From contig NZ_JANZLA010000008.1 in assembly GCF_025770785.1 (NCBI RefSeq), positions 153,788 to 217,787 on the forward strand: DNA of 64,000 bases, read 5' to 3'. Positions 18,197 to 27,211 of this stretch are shown here, one piece after another. Under the pieces are notes generated by a model. It did not search any database and was not told where the DNA came from. It saw only the letters and a program-made list of their open reading frames with translations. The position numbers and the translations under genes were made by a program. The first letter of the stretch is position 1. Each line of letters begins with the position of its first letter. Source of the stretch: Cellulomonas sp. SG140 (lineage in GTDB: Bacteria > Actinomycetota > Actinomycetes > Actinomycetales > Cellulomonadaceae).

Positions 18197-19300
18197 ATGG
18201 ACCGCACGCCCTCAGCATCCCCAGGCACCTATCGGCAGGTGGACGGCCACCCGACGACGCCCGGCGCGCTGATGCGCGCCGAGATCGCCGAGCAGCCGGG
18301 ACGGTGGTCGGACCTGCTGACCACCGGGTGCGACGCCCTCGAGCAGGCGAGCGCGCTGCTGCGCGACGCGCGACCGGAGCTCGTCGTGCTCGCCGCCCGC
18401 GGGTCCAGCGACCACGCCGCCCAGTACGCGCAGTACCTGGTGCACCACCGCCTGGGCATCCCCGCGATGCTGGCGACCCCGTCGTCCATCAGCCAGGACG
18501 CCGGGCACCTGACCTACCCGCGGGCCGTGATGGTGGCGGTGTCGCAGAGCGGTCAGTCGCCGGACCTGCTGGCGACCGTGGAGGACGCGCGCGCCGGCGG
18601 CGTCCCGGTGATCGCGGTGACCAACGACGCGTCGTCGGCGCTCGCCGGCCTGGCGGACGTGCACGTCGAGGTCAGCGCCGGGCCGGAGCGGTCGGTGGCG
18701 GCGACGAAGACCTACACCGGCGAGGTGCTCGCGCTGCGCCAGCTGGTGATGGGAGCGAGCCGCGGCCCGGAGCTCGACGTCGACGGGCTCGTCGCGTCCG
18801 CCGCCGCCGTCCTGGCGGCCATGGACGAGCAGGCAGTCGCCGCAGCAGCAGCGCTCGACCGGGCCGACCGCGTGCTGGTGGTAGGTCGCGGCCTGTCGAT
18901 GGGCTCGGCCAAGGAGGGCGCGCTCAAGCTCATGGAGACGTGCGCCCTCGCGGCGTCCGGGTGGAGCGCGGCGGACGCGACCCACGGCCCGCTCGGCCAG
19001 GTGGTCGAGGGGACCACCGTGCTGGCGCTGACCGCCGGCGCGCGGTCGCGCGACTCGGTGCTCGAGCTCGCGCGGGCCGCCGCGGCGCAGGGCGGCCACG
19101 TGGTGACGGTGCTCGACGACGCCCGCCCCGACGGTGTCGCCGACGGCTGGGCCCGTGGCGTCGTGCCACGCCCCGCCGACGACCTCGCTCCCCTGCTCGA
19201 GATCCTGCCCATCCAGCGGGTCGCCCTCGAGCTGGCCCTGCGGCGCGGGCTGGACCCGGACCACCCGCGTGGTCTGCGGAAGGTGACGCTCACCAGCTGA
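18197..19300 (+). CDS. SIS-domain sugar isomerase/deaminase (GlmS isomerase-like)
   Basis: A 367-residue protein with two SIS (sugar isomerase) domains, resembling the isomerase half of GlmS and AgaS/FrlB-type deglycases. Sugar-phosphate-binding motifs are ARGSSDHAAQYAQY (near 68), VSQSGQSPDLLA (near 115), SVAATKTYTGEV (near 172) and GRGLSMGSAKEGALKLMET near 233. The glutaminase domain of GlmS is absent, so ammonia release or isomerisation of an amino sugar phosphate is expected. The ATG at 18197 has only a weak GAAGCGAG upstream; a second ATG at 18272 (MRAEIAEQP) matches family starts and is a plausible alternative. Likely co-transcribed with the transaldolase-like gene. The link to inositol is by position only. 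Confidence 0.87.
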   Translation: MDRTPSASPGTYRQVDGHPTTPGALMRAEIAEQPGRWSDLLTTGCDALEQASALLRDARPELVVLAARGSSDHAAQYAQYLVHHRLGIPAMLATPSSISQDAGHLTYPRAVMVAVSQSGQSPDLLATVEDARAGGVPVIAVTNDASSALAGLADVHVEVSAGPERSVAATKTYTGEVLALRQLVMGASRGPELDVDGLVASAAAVLAAMDEQAVAAAAALDRADRVLVVGRGLSMGSAKEGALKLMETCALAASGWSAADATHGPLGQVVEGTTVLALTAGARSRDSVLELARAAAAQGGHVVTVLDDARPDGVADGWARGVVPRPADDLAPLLEILPIQRVALELALRRGLDPDHPRGLRKVTLTS

Positions 19301-19363
19301 GCGGGCGGGTGGGTCGACGCGCTCGTCGGCCCACCCGCCCCGCCGGCCGCGGTGCGGCTCCGC

Positions 19364-20191
19364 TCAGCGCAGGGCGACCGGCGGCACCGCGTCCATGTCG
19401 TCGAACGACTTGTTCTCCCCCGCCATGGCCCAGACGAACGAGTAGGCCGCCGTGCCCACGCCCGAGTGCAGCGACCAGGACGGTGAGATGACGGCCTGCC
19501 GGTCGGCCACCACCAGGTGGCGGGTCTCGGTCGGCTCGCCCATCAGGTGGATCACGCGCGCGTCGGCGGGCACGTCGAAGTAGAGGTAGCACTCGGTGCG
19601 CCGGTCGTGGGTGTGCGCCGGCATGGTGTTCCACATCGAGCCCGGGTGCAGGCGCGTGACCCCCATCACCACCTGGCAGGACTGGATGCCGTTCTCGTGG
19701 ATGTACTGGGTGAGCGTCCGCCGGTTGCTGGTGACCTGGTCGCCGAGCTCGCGCACGGTCCCGTCCTCCGGCAGTGCCAGGCGGTTGGGGTAGGTGGTGT
19801 GCGCGGGCGCGCTGAACAGGTAGAGCTGCGCTCCCCCGTCGCCGGCGTCCTCGAACACGACGTCGCGGGTGCCTCGGCCCAGGTAGAGGCAGGCACCCGG
19901 CGTCAGCTCGTAGACCTCGCCGTCGGCGGTCACCCTGCCGGGTCCGCCGACGTTGACGATGCCCAGCTCCCGGTTGGCGAGGAAGTACTCGGCGCGCAGC
20001 TCGGGGAACGTCGGCAGCGGCAGCCTCTTGCCGGCCGGGACGGCTCCGCCGAGGACGATCCGGTCGTGGTGGGTGTAGACGGCGGTGACCTGGCCCGGGA
20101 CGAAGACCTGCTCGATCAGGAACCGCTCGCGCAGCTCGTCGGTGGTCAGCCCCGGGAGCTGGTCGGGGCTCGTCGCGTAGCGCTGTTCCAT
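19364..20191 (-). CDS. kduI: 5-dehydro-4-deoxy-D-glucuronate isomerase
   Basis: A 275-residue cupin-type isomerase for the second step of unsaturated uronate catabolism, converting 5-keto-4-deoxyuronate to 2,5-diketo-3-deoxygluconate. Family features include MEQRYATSPDQ at the start, YFLANRELGIVNVGG (near 78), and the zinc motif MPAHTHDRRTECYLYF near 194 with ligand His/His/Glu. WSLHSGVGTAAYSFVW follows near 247. The ATG at 20191 is used; longer frames run into the 9-bp repeats. It follows kduD by 65 bp in the same direction, giving the canonical kduD-kduI pair. Confidence 0.95.
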   Translation of the reverse strand: MEQRYATSPDQLPGLTTDELRERFLIEQVFVPGQVTAVYTHHDRIVLGGAVPAGKRLPLPTFPELRAEYFLANRELGIVNVGGPGRVTADGEVYELTPGACLYLGRGTRDVVFEDAGDGGAQLYLFSAPAHTTYPNRLALPEDGTVRELGDQVTSNRRTLTQYIHENGIQSCQVVMGVTRLHPGSMWNTMPAHTHDRRTECYLYFDVPADARVIHLMGEPTETRHLVVADRQAVISPSWSLHSGVGTAAYSFVWAMAGENKSFDDMDAVPPVALR

Positions 20192-20220
20192 GTCTGCGTC
20201 CTCCGGTTGCTGGTGCGGGG

Positions 20221-20256
20221 TCGACGGGGTCGACGGGGTCGACGGGGTCGACGGGG
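20221..20256 (-). repeat. Four perfect 9-bp tandem repeats between kduD and kduI
   Basis: TCGACGGGG repeated four times, ending exactly at the kduD stop codon (20257-20259). It occupies about half of the kduD-kduI gap. It contains overlapping GTCGAC palindromes. A slippage-prone spacer is likely; a role in setting kduI translation cannot be excluded. Confidence 0.8.
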
Positions 20257-21021
20257 TCAACGGACGAGCCAGCCGCCGTCGACCGGGATGATGGCGCCGT
20301 TCAGGTAGTCCGACGCGGCCGAGGCGAGGAACACGAACGCCCCCTGCAGGTCGGCCGGGGTGCCCCACCTGCCGGCTGGGATCCGGTCGGCGATCGCGCG
20401 CTCGCGCGCCTCGTCGGCCCGGAGCTGCGCGGTGTTGTCGGTCGCCATGTAGCCCGGGGCGATGGCGTTGACGTTCACGCCGCGCGCCGCCAGCTCGTTG
20501 GCGAACGCCTTGGTGAGGCCGGCCACCGCGTGCTTGCTGGCGGTGTAGCCGGGCACCAGGATCCCGCCCTGGAACGACAGCATCGAGGCGACGTTGACGA
20601 TCTTCCCGCCGCCCCGCGCGACGAACCGGCGGCTGGCGGCCCGTGAGAGGTGGAACACCGCGTCGAGGTTGACCGCCAGGACGTCGTCCCAGTCGGAGGC
20701 CGGGTGCTCCAGCAGGGGCGCCCGCCGGATGATGCCGGCGTTGTTCACCAGGATGTCGATGCCGCCGAGGGCGTCGACCACGGACTGGACCGCGGCGTCG
20801 AGCTCCTCGGGCCTCGCGGCAAGGAGGTCGAGCTGGACCTGGTGCACGCGCCGGCCGAGGGCCGTGATCTTCTCCGCGGTCTCCTGCGCGGGGCTGCGAT
20901 CCAGGAGCGCGACATCCGCTCCCGCCTCCGCGAGCGCCACGGCGGCAGCCTGACCCAGTCCGCGTGACGTGCCGGTCACCAGCGCGACCTTGCCGTCCAG
21001 GCGGAACGTGTCGAGGATCAT
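20257..21021 (-). CDS. kduD: 2-dehydro-3-deoxy-D-gluconate 5-dehydrogenase
   Basis: A 254-residue classical short-chain dehydrogenase that reduces 2,5-diketo-3-deoxygluconate to KDG. NAD-binding TGTSRGLGQ (17-25), NNAG near 92, and the catalytic Ser plus YTASK (about 158-162) are present, as are KduD-typical FRLDGKVALVTG and APGYMATDNTAQLRAD. The ATG at 21021 shares one base with the TGA of the upstream FAH-family gene (TGATG), so the two are coupled. Pairing with kduI supports the specific name over a generic SDR. Confidence 0.93.
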   Translation of the reverse strand: MILDTFRLDGKVALVTGTSRGLGQAAAVALAEAGADVALLDRSPAQETAEKITALGRRVHQVQLDLLAARPEELDAAVQSVVDALGGIDILVNNAGIIRRAPLLEHPASDWDDVLAVNLDAVFHLSRAASRRFVARGGGKIVNVASMLSFQGGILVPGYTASKHAVAGLTKAFANELAARGVNVNAIAPGYMATDNTAQLRADEARERAIADRIPAGRWGTPADLQGAFVFLASAASDYLNGAIIPVDGGWLVR

Positions 21022-21911
21022 CAGCTCTCCTTCGCCGTGACGAACGTGGTCGTCAGCTCACCGAGGCCGGTGACCCGGACCGTCACCGTGTCCCCGTCGG
21101 TCAGGGGGGTGTGGGCGGCCTGGGCCTCGTCCGACCGGGCCGGTGTGCCGGTCGAGATGACGTCGCCGGGCTCGAGGGTCATCACCTGGGACAGGTGGTG
21201 CACCAGGAACGCCACGGGGAACACCATCGCGTCGGTGCTGGCCCGCACGGTCACCACACCGTTGCGCTCGACCACCACGTCGCGGCCGCCCAGGTCCGGC
21301 ACCTCGTCGGTGGTGACGACCCAGGGGCCGAGGGGGCCGAACCCGTCGATGCTCTTGCCGAGGGTCCACTGGGAGGACCGGTGCTGCCAGTCGCGGTCGG
21401 ACACGTCGTCGAACAGCGTGTACCCGGCCACGTGCGCCATCGCGTCCGCCTCGGCGACCTGGTACGCCCGTCGGCCGATCACGACGGCGATCTCGCCCTC
21501 GTAGTCCGGCTCGGTCGCCGCACGGGGCAGCACGACGGCCTCCGCCGGGCCGCGCAGCACGTTGGGCGTCTTGACGAAGACGTTGGGGTGCTCCGGCCGC
21601 TCTCCGACGCCTGCCTCGGCGTGCCCGGCGTAGTTGTAGCCCAGGCACAGGATCTTCGACGGCCGCACGGGCGGTGCCAGGCGCTCACGGCCCAGCACGG
21701 GCAGCGTCGCGGGGTCCGCGGCCGCGACGGCGGAGCGGACGGCGGCGAGCGCGTCGTCGTCGGCGAGGACCTGCGCGAGCGTCGCGCCGGCGGTCGCCTC
21801 CGCGAGGTCGAGGACCCGGTCGGTCCCGTCCGGCGCGACGACAACGGCACCGGGGTGCTCCGCGGTTCCCGCGCCGTGCCGGGCGTCGAAGGAGTAGGTC
21901 ACGAGTCTCAT
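21021..21911 (-). CDS. Fumarylacetoacetate hydrolase (FAH) family protein
   Basis: A 296-residue enzyme of the FAH superfamily, metal-dependent hydrolases, decarboxylases or hydratases of 2-keto acids. The C-terminal catalytic domain begins at ILCLGYNYAGHAEA, with the divalent metal ligands expected in DYEGEIAVVIG (about 138-148) and TLFDDVSDRD near 168. LEPGDVISTGTP is also typical. In uronate, rhamnose or fucose clusters such proteins act on 2,4-diketo-3-deoxy acids; here the neighbours kduD, kduI and GH105 suggest a keto-deoxy sugar acid. ATG at 21911; it overlaps kduD by one base. Exact substrate unknown. Confidence 0.88.
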   Translation of the reverse strand: MRLVTYSFDARHGAGTAEHPGAVVVAPDGTDRVLDLAEATAGATLAQVLADDDALAAVRSAVAAADPATLPVLGRERLAPPVRPSKILCLGYNYAGHAEAGVGERPEHPNVFVKTPNVLRGPAEAVVLPRAATEPDYEGEIAVVIGRRAYQVAEADAMAHVAGYTLFDDVSDRDWQHRSSQWTLGKSIDGFGPLGPWVVTTDEVPDLGGRDVVVERNGVVTVRASTDAMVFPVAFLVHHLSQVMTLEPGDVISTGTPARSDEAQAAHTPLTDGDTVTVRVTGLGELTTTFVTAKES

Positions 21912-21924
21912 CGGGTGCGGCCGC

Positions 21925-23067
21925 TCAGTAGTAGGTGCGCAGGTACTCGGCGAGGCACAGGATCGCCATCGCCTGCCCGTAGGGCATGGAGGTGCGGGGG
22001 ATGTTCCGGTAGAAGTCCAGGTCGGAACCCATGCCGGTGCCGAACGACACCTGCTGCAGCTCGCCGTCCGCGGAGACGTTCCCGATGACCGCCCGGACGG
22101 CCCGCTCGGCCACGGCGCGGTGCTCGCGGGGTAGGTAGCCCTTGCGGACCGCCTTGAGGATCCCGTAGGCGAACCCGGCGCTCGCGGACGCCTCCAGGTA
22201 CGAGTCGGGGTCGTCGAGGAGGGTGTGCCACAGACCCGACTCGTCCTGCAGCTCGGCGAGCGCGTCCACCTGTGCCGCCAGCACCTCGAGGAGGAAGCGG
22301 CGCACGGGGTCGCCGGCGGGCAGGTCGACCAGGTCGAGGAAGTCCGGGATCGCCACCGTCAGCCAGGAGTTGCCGCGCGCCCAGCGGGCCCGGGCGAAGC
22401 TGTGCCGACCCTCGAAGGTCCAGCCGTGGAACCAGAGCCCGGTCTCCCGGTCGAACAGGTGGGCGACGTGGGTGAGGAACTGGAACGTGGCCTCGTCGAC
22501 GTAGTCGCGACGGCCCAGCAGCAGGCCGATCTTCGTCAGCGGCAGGACGGTCATCATCAGGGTGTCGTCCCACAGCTGCCAGTGGTTCTCCACGGAGAGC
22601 GTCACGTGCTGCATCCCGCCGTGCGGGGTCCGCGGCATCTCCCGCATGGCCCACTCGGCCCAGGACTCCAGCCAGGGCAGCAGGGTGCGGTCGTGGGTCT
22701 CCTCGTACCGGTAGGCCAAGGTGAGGAACGGCGCCATCGTGTTGACGTTCTTGGTGGTGCCCTCCGCGAGCCGCGCGGCGAACCAGTCGTCGATGACGTC
22801 CCGCATCGCGGGGTCGCCCGTCTGGTCGTAGTACTGCCACATGCCGTAGAGGCCGACGCCGTGGGTCCAGTCCCAGCCGGCCCAGCCCTTGGTGTCGATG
22901 ACACGGCCGTCGTCGAGGCGGAGCAGGAACTCCCCCGTCTCGTCCGTGATGCTCACCAGGTTCGCGGTGAGCCGGTGCACCAGCTCGTGGAGCTCGTCCC
23001 GGGACACCAGCCGCTCGGGTGCGCGCAGCAGGGGGCTGTGCCGGACCGGCCAGATCTCCTGGTCCAT
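21925..23067 (-). CDS. Unsaturated rhamnogalacturonyl/glucuronyl hydrolase, GH105 (GH88-like)
   Basis: A 380-residue (alpha/alpha)6-barrel hydrolase that removes the 4,5-unsaturated uronic acid left by polysaccharide lyases, feeding the KduI/KduD route. Signatures include DTKGWAGWDWTHGVGLYGMW (near 60), VENHWQLWDDTLMM near 162 with the expected catalytic Asp, and GNSWLTVAIPDFL. No signal peptide, so it is cytoplasmic. The ATG at 23067 has GGAG eight bases upstream; an ATG at 23103 lies inside the proposed operator and is rejected. First gene of the operon GH105-FAH-kduD-kduI, facing an IclR regulator. GH88 is the alternative family. Confidence 0.9.
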   Translation of the reverse strand: MDQEIWPVRHSPLLRAPERLVSRDELHELVHRLTANLVSITDETGEFLLRLDDGRVIDTKGWAGWDWTHGVGLYGMWQYYDQTGDPAMRDVIDDWFAARLAEGTTKNVNTMAPFLTLAYRYEETHDRTLLPWLESWAEWAMREMPRTPHGGMQHVTLSVENHWQLWDDTLMMTVLPLTKIGLLLGRRDYVDEATFQFLTHVAHLFDRETGLWFHGWTFEGRHSFARARWARGNSWLTVAIPDFLDLVDLPAGDPVRRFLLEVLAAQVDALAELQDESGLWHTLLDDPDSYLEASASAGFAYGILKAVRKGYLPREHRAVAERAVRAVIGNVSADGELQQVSFGTGMGSDLDFYRNIPRTSMPYGQAMAILCLAEYLRTYY

Positions 23068-23096
23068 CGGGGTCTCCAGACGTCTCGCAGCATCGC

Positions 23097-23126
23097 GTTT
23101 CACTGAGAAAAACGTTATGTTTCACT
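23097..23126. promoter_or_regulatory. IclR/KdgR-like operator region between GH105 and iclR
   Basis: AT-rich island in GC-rich DNA. Direct repeats GTTTCACT at 23097-23104 and 23119-23126 are 22 bp apart. On the minus strand, GAAAC and GTTTTTC flank a 5-base ATAAC spacer, giving an imperfect palindrome like the GAAAC/GTTTC sites of KdgR-type IclR regulators. It sits between the divergent GH105 operon and the IclR gene. Confidence 0.55.
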
Positions 23127-23225
23127 CTGCCCCATTAGTCTGGTGGGGTGGTGCTCGACTTGGCAAGCCGGTGCAGGCCGGCCTCGAGCCACGGGGAGCA
23201 ACGGGCCGACGAGCGGGAGACGACC

Positions 23226-24011
23226 ATGGCGCAGAAGCCGGTGATCGAGGCGGTCGACCGGGCACTGGCCCTGCTCGACGCGCTGGCCGGCGCCGGTCCG
23301 GCCGGTGCGTCCCTGGCCGAGCTGGCGGAGCAGGCAGAGGTGAACAAGTCCACGGCGTACCGGGCGCTCTCGACGCTGCGGCTGCGCGGGTTCGCCGACC
23401 AGGACGACTCCAGCGGGTTCTACCGGCTGGGCCCCGCCGCCTACGAGCTGGGCGAGCGCAGCTACTCCCCGCAGAACCTCGCGCAGGCGCTGCACCCGGC
23501 GCTGGTCACCCTGTCCCGTGCCGCGCAGGAGGTGGTGCACCTCGGCGTGCCCACCGGTGACCACGTGCTCTACGTGGACAAGGTCGAGCCGGAGCGCTCC
23601 ATCCGGGTGTCGTCGGCCGTCGGGCAGCCGGTCCCCGTCGCGTCCACCGCGATGGGACGGGCGCTGCTCGCGGCGCGGAACGTCCCCGACGAGCTCCTCG
23701 GCGGCTACCTGAAGGACCTGCCGCCGGGCGGCGCCGTGAGCCTGGAGCGGCTGCGCACGTCGGTGCACCAGGCGCGCGCACGCGGCTATGCGGTCGAGCT
23801 CGGCGAGAACGAGCCCGACGTGGGGTGCATCGGCACCGCGATCATGCGGGGCGCGCTCGCCGTGGCGGCACTCTCGGTCACCACGTTGGCGGCCCGCATG
23901 ACGGACGCCAGGCAGCAGGAGCTCGTCGCCCTGATCGTGCGCGAGGTCGCGCCCCTGCTGCCGCAGGGGCTCTCCCTCCTGCCGTCCCTCCACGGGTCCG
24001 CCGGAGGCTGA
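23226..24011 (+). CDS. IclR-family transcriptional regulator
   Basis: A 261-residue regulator: N-terminal winged helix (AVDRALALLDALAG to FADQDDSSGFYRLGPAA, with recognition helix VNKSTAYRALSTL) and C-terminal IclR effector domain (HPALVTLSRAAQEVVHLGV, DKVEPERSIRV, STAMGRALLA, GENEPDVGCIGTAI with the conserved Gly-Cys pocket). The ATG at 23226 (MAQKPVIEAVDRAL) is chosen by alignment with family starts; the frame reaches 23148. Divergent from the GH105-FAH-kduD-kduI operon and 67 bp ahead of the mannosidase gene, it probably controls uronate use in the manner of KdgR. The effector is inferred to be a keto-deoxy sugar acid. Confidence 0.92.
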   Translation: MAQKPVIEAVDRALALLDALAGAGPAGASLAELAEQAEVNKSTAYRALSTLRLRGFADQDDSSGFYRLGPAAYELGERSYSPQNLAQALHPALVTLSRAAQEVVHLGVPTGDHVLYVDKVEPERSIRVSSAVGQPVPVASTAMGRALLAARNVPDELLGGYLKDLPPGGAVSLERLRTSVHQARARGYAVELGENEPDVGCIGTAIMRGALAVAALSVTTLAARMTDARQQELVALIVREVAPLLPQGLSLLPSLHGSAGG

Positions 24012-24078
24012 GCTCCCCGTCCGTCCCTCGGCAGCTCGACGAACCCGCCGGCCCCGCCCGGCCACGACTGGAGGCCCG

Positions 24079-27000
24079 ATGCACCCGACCACCGAGTCCA
24101 CCCTGGCGCGGGTCGACCGCCTGCTGCGCGACTGGGTCGCTCCTGCGCTGCACCGCGCGCGGCATTCGCTCACCGTCGAGAGCTGGACGGCGCCCGGTGA
24201 ACCCGTCCCGTTCGCCCGGGCCCGCGCCGAGCAGTACGTGCCGCACCCCGTCGGGACCCCGTGGGGCCGCGCGTGGAGCACCGTCTGGTTCCACGTGACC
24301 GGACAGGTCCCGGCGGACTGGCCCGAGCCGGGCACCCGCCTGGAGCTCGTCGTGGACCTGGGCTTCGACGACCAGATGCCGGGCTTCCAGGCCGAGGGTG
24401 CCGTCTGGTCGCCGGACGGCCGGTTGCTCAAGGGCATCTCGCCGCGCAACGCCTGGTTCGCGCTGCCGCAGGAGGGCGGCTCCGCGGTGGACCTCTACCT
24501 GGAGGCCGCGGCGAACCCCGATGCCTACCGCGGCAGCTGGACCACCCCGACCGCGATGGGCGACCTGGCGACCGTCCCGGACACCGAGCTCTACCGGCTG
24601 CGCGCGCTCGACGTGGCGCTGGTGGACACCGAGGTCGAGGCGCTGGTGGCCGACCTGAAGGCCCTGCGCGGGCTGGCGGAGGTGCTGCCCGTCGAGTCGC
24701 CGCGTCGCGCCCAGCTGGTGGAGGCGCTGGCCCGGGCGTGCGACGCCGTCTATCCGCAGGACGTGTCCGGCTCGGCCGGCCGGGCACGAGAGGCGCTCGC
24801 CCCGGCGCTCGCCGCTCCGGCAGCGGCGAGCGCGCACCGCGTCCACGCCGTCGGGCACGCGCACATCGACTCGGCGTGGCTGTGGCCCACCCGGGAGACC
24901 GCCCGCAAGGTGGCCCGGACGGTCGCGAACGTGCTGGCGCTGATGGACACCGACCCGGACGTCACGTTCGCCTTCTCCTCCGCCCAGCACTACGCCTGGC
25001 TGCAGGAGTCCGCCCCCGAGCTGTTCGAGCGCATGGCCGAGCGCGTGCGGGAGGGCCGCATCGTGCCGGTCGGCGGGATGTGGGTCGAGTCGGACACGAA
25101 CCTGGTGGGCGGCGAGGCGCTGGTGCGCCAGTTCGTCGAGGGCATGCGCTACTTCCGGGAGCAGCTGGGGGTGGTCCCCACCACCGCGTGGCTGCCGGAC
25201 TCGTTCGGGTACACCGCCGCGCTGCCGCAGATCGCCCGCCTCGCGGGGTTCCGCGACCTGTTCGCGCAGAAGATGTGCTGGAACGACACCAACCCGTTCC
25301 CGCACCACACCTTCTGGTGGGAGGGCCTGGACGGGTCCCGCCTGTTCACGCACTTCACGCCCATGGACACGTACAACGCGCGCCTGGTCGCCTCCCAGCT
25401 CGACCGCGCCTCCCGCCAGTTCGCCGACAAGCCCGGCTCGAACACCTCGCTCGCCGCGTTCGGCTTCGGTGACGGCGGGGGCGGCCCCACCCGCGAGATG
25501 GTCGCCCAGGCCCGGCGCACCGCCGACCTCGACGGGTCGCCGCGCGTCGAGCTGAGCACCCCCGACCGCTTCTTCGCCACGGCCCGCGCCGAGTACGCCG
25601 ACGCGGCGCCGACCTGGGTCGGGGAGATGTACCTGGAGTTCCACCGCGGCACCTACACGTCCCAGGCCCGCACCAAGCAGGGCAACCGCCGCAGCGAGCA
25701 CCTGCTCCGCGAGGCCGAGCTGTGGGCCACCACCGCGACGGTGCTGACCGGCGCGCCGTACCCGGGCGAGGAGCTGCGCCGGATCTGGCGGCGCGTGCTG
25801 CTGCAGCAGTTCCACGACATCCTGCCGGGCTCGTCCATCGCCTGGGTGCACCGCGAGGCCGAGGCCGGCTACGCCGCGATCGCAGCGGAGCTCGAGCAGC
25901 TGATCGCCGCCGCGACGACCGCCCTGGCCGGGCGCGCCGGAGACGCCGGAGACGCCGGAGAGCCGACCCCCGGCCCCGCGCGGCGTCGGGTGGCCAACGC
26001 GTCGCCCTATCCCGTGCTCGGCGTGCCCGCGGGCGGCATCGGGGTACCGGCCGAACCGTCCCCGGCGGCTCTGGAGCCTGACGGGACCGGCTGGCTGCTG
26101 AGCAACGAGGCGCTGCAGGTGCGGGTGGACGCCCGCGGCCTGGTCACGTCGGCCGTCCACCGGGAGAGCGGGCGCGAGGTGGTGCCGCCGGGCGAGGTCG
26201 GCAACCTGCTCCAGACGTTCCGGGACATCCCCAACGACTTCGAGGCGTGGAACCTCGACGCGCACTACCAGCGGGTCGGTCGCGACCTGGTCGACGTCGT
26301 GGCGATGGAGGTCGACCACGTCGGCCCGGTGCCGGCGCTGCGCATCGAGCGGAGCTTCGGCACCAGCCGGGTGGTCCAGCGCCTGCACCTGGCCGCCGGG
26401 GACGACCCGACCCTGCACGTCGAGACCCAGGTGGACTGGCACGAGCGGCACACCCTGCTCAAGCTCGGCTTCGCGCTCGACGTGCAGACCACGGACGCGG
26501 CCGCGGAGACCCAGTTCGGCTACGTCCGTCGCCCGACCCACGCCAACACCTCCTGGGACGCGGCGAAGTTCGAGGTCCCGGCGCACCGGTGGGTCCACGT
26601 GGGCGAGCCCGACTTCGGCGTCGCGGTGAGCAACGACGCCACCTACGGCCACGACGTCGCCCGCGTCCGGCACGCCGGCGGGGTCGGCACCCGCGTCCGG
26701 CTCTCGCTGCTGCGAGCGCCGATGTACCCCGATCCGGACGCCGACCTCGGCCACCACACCTTCCGCGCGGCCGTGACGTTCGGCGCCGACCTCCTCCGGG
26801 CCGAGGCCCAGGGCTGGGCGCTCAACCTGCCGCTGCGCGAGGTCGGTGCCGCGCCGGCCGCCGGTGCGGACCAGGTGGCACCGCTGGTGTCCTGCGACAA
26901 CCCGTGCGTCGTCGTCTCCGCCGTGAAGCTGGCGGACGACGGCGGGCCGGACGTCATCGTGCGCGTCCACGAGGCCCTCGGCACGCGGGCGCGGGCGCGC

Positions 27001-27168
27001 CTGCAGGTCCGCTTCCCCTTCCGCGCGGCGACCGTGACCGACCTCCTCGAGGAGCCGATGCCGGACCACCCCGAGGCCGCGGCACTGGCCGCGCTGGCGG
27101 CGGGAGCAGGTGAGGTCCCGCTCACCCTGCGTCCGTTCGAGATCCGCACGCTGCGGTTCACGCGATGA
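24079..27168 (+). CDS. Alpha-mannosidase, GH38 family
   Basis: A 1029-residue retaining alpha-mannosidase. The GH38 zinc site begins with GHAHIDSAWLWP (about 259-270), and the nucleophilic Asp is expected in WLPDSFGYTAALPQI near 370. FHDILPGSSI (near 579) and a C-terminal beta-sandwich domain (from about 660) follow the bacterial MngB-like layout. No signal peptide, so it should act in the cytoplasm on imported mannosides. A short repeat (GDAGDAGE, near 620) lies in the linker. The ATG at 24079 follows ACTGGAGGCCCG. It lies between IclR and ROK regulator genes and may be co-transcribed with either. Confidence 0.94.
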   Translation: MHPTTESTLARVDRLLRDWVAPALHRARHSLTVESWTAPGEPVPFARARAEQYVPHPVGTPWGRAWSTVWFHVTGQVPADWPEPGTRLELVVDLGFDDQMPGFQAEGAVWSPDGRLLKGISPRNAWFALPQEGGSAVDLYLEAAANPDAYRGSWTTPTAMGDLATVPDTELYRLRALDVALVDTEVEALVADLKALRGLAEVLPVESPRRAQLVEALARACDAVYPQDVSGSAGRAREALAPALAAPAAASAHRVHAVGHAHIDSAWLWPTRETARKVARTVANVLALMDTDPDVTFAFSSAQHYAWLQESAPELFERMAERVREGRIVPVGGMWVESDTNLVGGEALVRQFVEGMRYFREQLGVVPTTAWLPDSFGYTAALPQIARLAGFRDLFAQKMCWNDTNPFPHHTFWWEGLDGSRLFTHFTPMDTYNARLVASQLDRASRQFADKPGSNTSLAAFGFGDGGGGPTREMVAQARRTADLDGSPRVELSTPDRFFATARAEYADAAPTWVGEMYLEFHRGTYTSQARTKQGNRRSEHLLREAELWATTATVLTGAPYPGEELRRIWRRVLLQQFHDILPGSSIAWVHREAEAGYAAIAAELEQLIAAATTALAGRAGDAGDAGEPTPGPARRRVANASPYPVLGVPAGGIGVPAEPSPAALEPDGTGWLLSNEALQVRVDARGLVTSAVHRESGREVVPPGEVGNLLQTFRDIPNDFEAWNLDAHYQRVGRDLVDVVAMEVDHVGPVPALRIERSFGTSRVVQRLHLAAGDDPTLHVETQVDWHERHTLLKLGFALDVQTTDAAAETQFGYVRRPTHANTSWDAAKFEVPAHRWVHVGEPDFGVAVSNDATYGHDVARVRHAGGVGTRVRLSLLRAPMYPDPDADLGHHTFRAAVTFGADLLRAEAQGWALNLPLREVGAAPAAGADQVAPLVSCDNPCVVVSAVKLADDGGPDVIVRVHEALGTRARARLQVRFPFRAATVTDLLEEPMPDHPEAAALAALAAGAGEVPLTLRPFEIRTLRFTR

Positions 27169-27211
27169 GGCTCCGGTGCCCCTTTCGCCTGATGCCGTAG
27201 GGTTTTCGGTC

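Noticed and set aside
23068..23103. Longer GH105 start at 23103
   Set aside because: It would place the start codon inside the AT-rich operator; the ATG at 23067 has a better ribosome site.
27110..27211. N-terminal extension of the ROK regulator overlapping the mannosidase end
   Set aside because: Out-of-frame coding over the mannosidase gene; the added residues do not resemble ROK proteins.
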